Assembly: GCA_910588175.1 (NCBI GenBank)
Contig: CAJUQQ010000013.1
Coordinates: forward strand, 1 to 50,849
Direction of reading: 5' to 3'
Source of the DNA: an uncultured Oscillibacter sp.
GTDB lineage: Bacteria; Bacillota; Clostridia; Oscillospirales; Oscillospiraceae
DNA: 50,849 nt
Made by a program: the position numbers and the translations under genes. Every line of letters starts with the position of its first letter. Within the stretch, counting starts at the first letter, position 1. The notes beneath the pieces were generated by a model. It saw only the letters and a list, made by a program, of their open reading frames with translations. It had not been told where the DNA came from and made no database searches. Shown here one piece after another: positions 50,206 to 50,849 of the stretch.

Positions 50206-50849
50206 TTACTTTCCAGCGGGCTCTGCGGCCTTGGCTTCCGCTGCAGCCTTGGCCTTTTCGGCCTGGGCCTTCTTGATGGCCTTGTACTTTTCCTTCTCCT
50301 CGGCGGTGGCCACAGGGAGGATGGCATCTCTCGGGCAGACCTTGGTGCAGAGCTTGCAGCCCACGCACTTGTCGTAGTCGATGACCGCTACGCCGTTTTC
50401 CACATGGATGGCGTCTTTTTTGCACTCCTTCTGGCACAATCCGCAGCCGATGCAGGAGGTGGAGCAGACGCTCATGGCGGCTTTGCCCTTGTCCTGGTTG
50501 GCGCAGCCCACGTGTACCTTCTTGGACACGGGGACAGACGTAATCAGGTGCCGGGGGCAGGCGGCGGCGCAGGCCATACAGGCGGTGCACTTGTCCGGGT
50601 CCACCACGGCGGTGCCGCCGGGGCCGATGGACATGGCGCCGAACTGGCAGGCCGCCACGCAGGAGCCGAAGCCCAGGCAGCCGAAGCCGCACTCCAAGGG
50701 ACCGCCGGCCACCTTGGTGGCGGAGATGCAGTCCTGAACGCCCACGTAGTCAAAGCGCTTTTTCGCGTTGACGCCGCCGGTGCAGCGGACGAAGGCCACC
50801 TGCCGCTCCCCGGTGGGAGCCTCCATGCCCATGATCTTGGCGATGGCGG
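50206..50849 (-). CDS. rnfB: RnfB electron-transport subunit, 3' part
   Basis: The frame runs off the right edge; at least 214 residues of the C-terminal part are present. It contains an Fe-S domain (VAFVRCTGG, CGFGCLGFGSCVAACQFGAM), then ferredoxin motifs CTACMACAAACP, CIGCGLCQKECKK and CVGCKLCTKVCP. The tail is Ala/Lys-rich (EKAKAAAEAKAAEP). RnfB accepts electrons from ferredoxin and passes them to the membrane Rnf complex, which moves Na+ or H+ while reducing NAD. It connects with the hydrogenase through ferredoxin. Last gene of its operon, as in other Clostridia. Confidence 0.93.
   Translation of the reverse strand, partial: AIAKIMGMEAPTGERQVAFVRCTGGVNAKKRFDYVGVQDCISATKVAGGPLECGFGCLGFGSCVAACQFGAMSIGPGGTAVVDPDKCTACMACAAACPRHLITSVPVSKKVHVGCANQDKGKAAMSVCSTSCIGCGLCQKECKKDAIHVENGVAVIDYDKCVGCKLCTKVCPRDAILPVATAEEKEKYKAIKKAQAEKAKAAAEAKAAEPAGK

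Overview
The window looks like chromosome from a GC-rich, anaerobic, spore-forming gut Clostridia, most likely Oscillospiraceae (Flavonifractor/Lawsonibacter-like). This is inferred from gene content: an [FeFe] hydrogenase with a GltD-like partner, a minimal two-gene SUF system, an RnfB-type ferredoxin subunit, a YaaH-like spore glycosidase, bactofilin, ECF-type folate uptake and YtrA-type regulation. No rRNA, tRNA or CRISPR array was seen.

Region 1 (1-6000) is a decayed, visibly AT-rich phage-like or integrative-element segment. It carries many very small genes in alternating orientation, two XRE regulators, a palindromic operator repeated inside two promoters, a 20-nt leader repeated three times, several frameshifted genes, a truncated DUF2800 gene and a 5'-truncated IS30 transposase. 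Region 2 (6000-9800) holds a REC-GGDEF diguanylate cyclase and a TetR regulator, next to a field of gene fragments (serine recombinase, TnpV, TetR C-terminus, SLH/beta-helix surface protein).

Region 3 (9800-20062) is chromosomal: an OppA-type lipoprotein; a two-gene operon of a GltD-like flavoprotein and an [FeFe] hydrogenase; an ECF sigma/anti-sigma pair; a 201-bp multi-hairpin element with terminal inverted repeats; and a GlgX-type debranching enzyme. An internally deleted IS200-type element (20081-20489) follows. Region 4 (20539-25339) has SufB/SufC, a ferritin-like protein, a zinc ribbon protein and a YtrA-type regulator with an ABC exporter.

Region 5 (25426-30433) is an LRR / VWA-like / nitroreductase / MoxR ATPase / NifU-domain cluster. 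Region 6 (30451-42368) is housekeeping: purA, purB, a YaaH-like glycosidase, a YkvI-like membrane protein, bactofilin, a large membrane protein, then rnc, acpP, plsX and trmFO. A two-module dispersed repeat lies at 28409-28570 and, inverted and expanded, at 42396-42895.

Region 7 (42873-50849) has a small XRE-controlled module, then topA, dprA, a SpoU methyltransferase, folC and folT under a tetrahydrofolate riboswitch, and the 3' part of rnfB. Most of the right half reads on the minus strand in short operons. The best candidates for new biology are the alternating gene-pair region with shared leader and operator, the multi-hairpin element, the GltD-linked hydrogenase, and the LRR/VWA/MoxR cluster.
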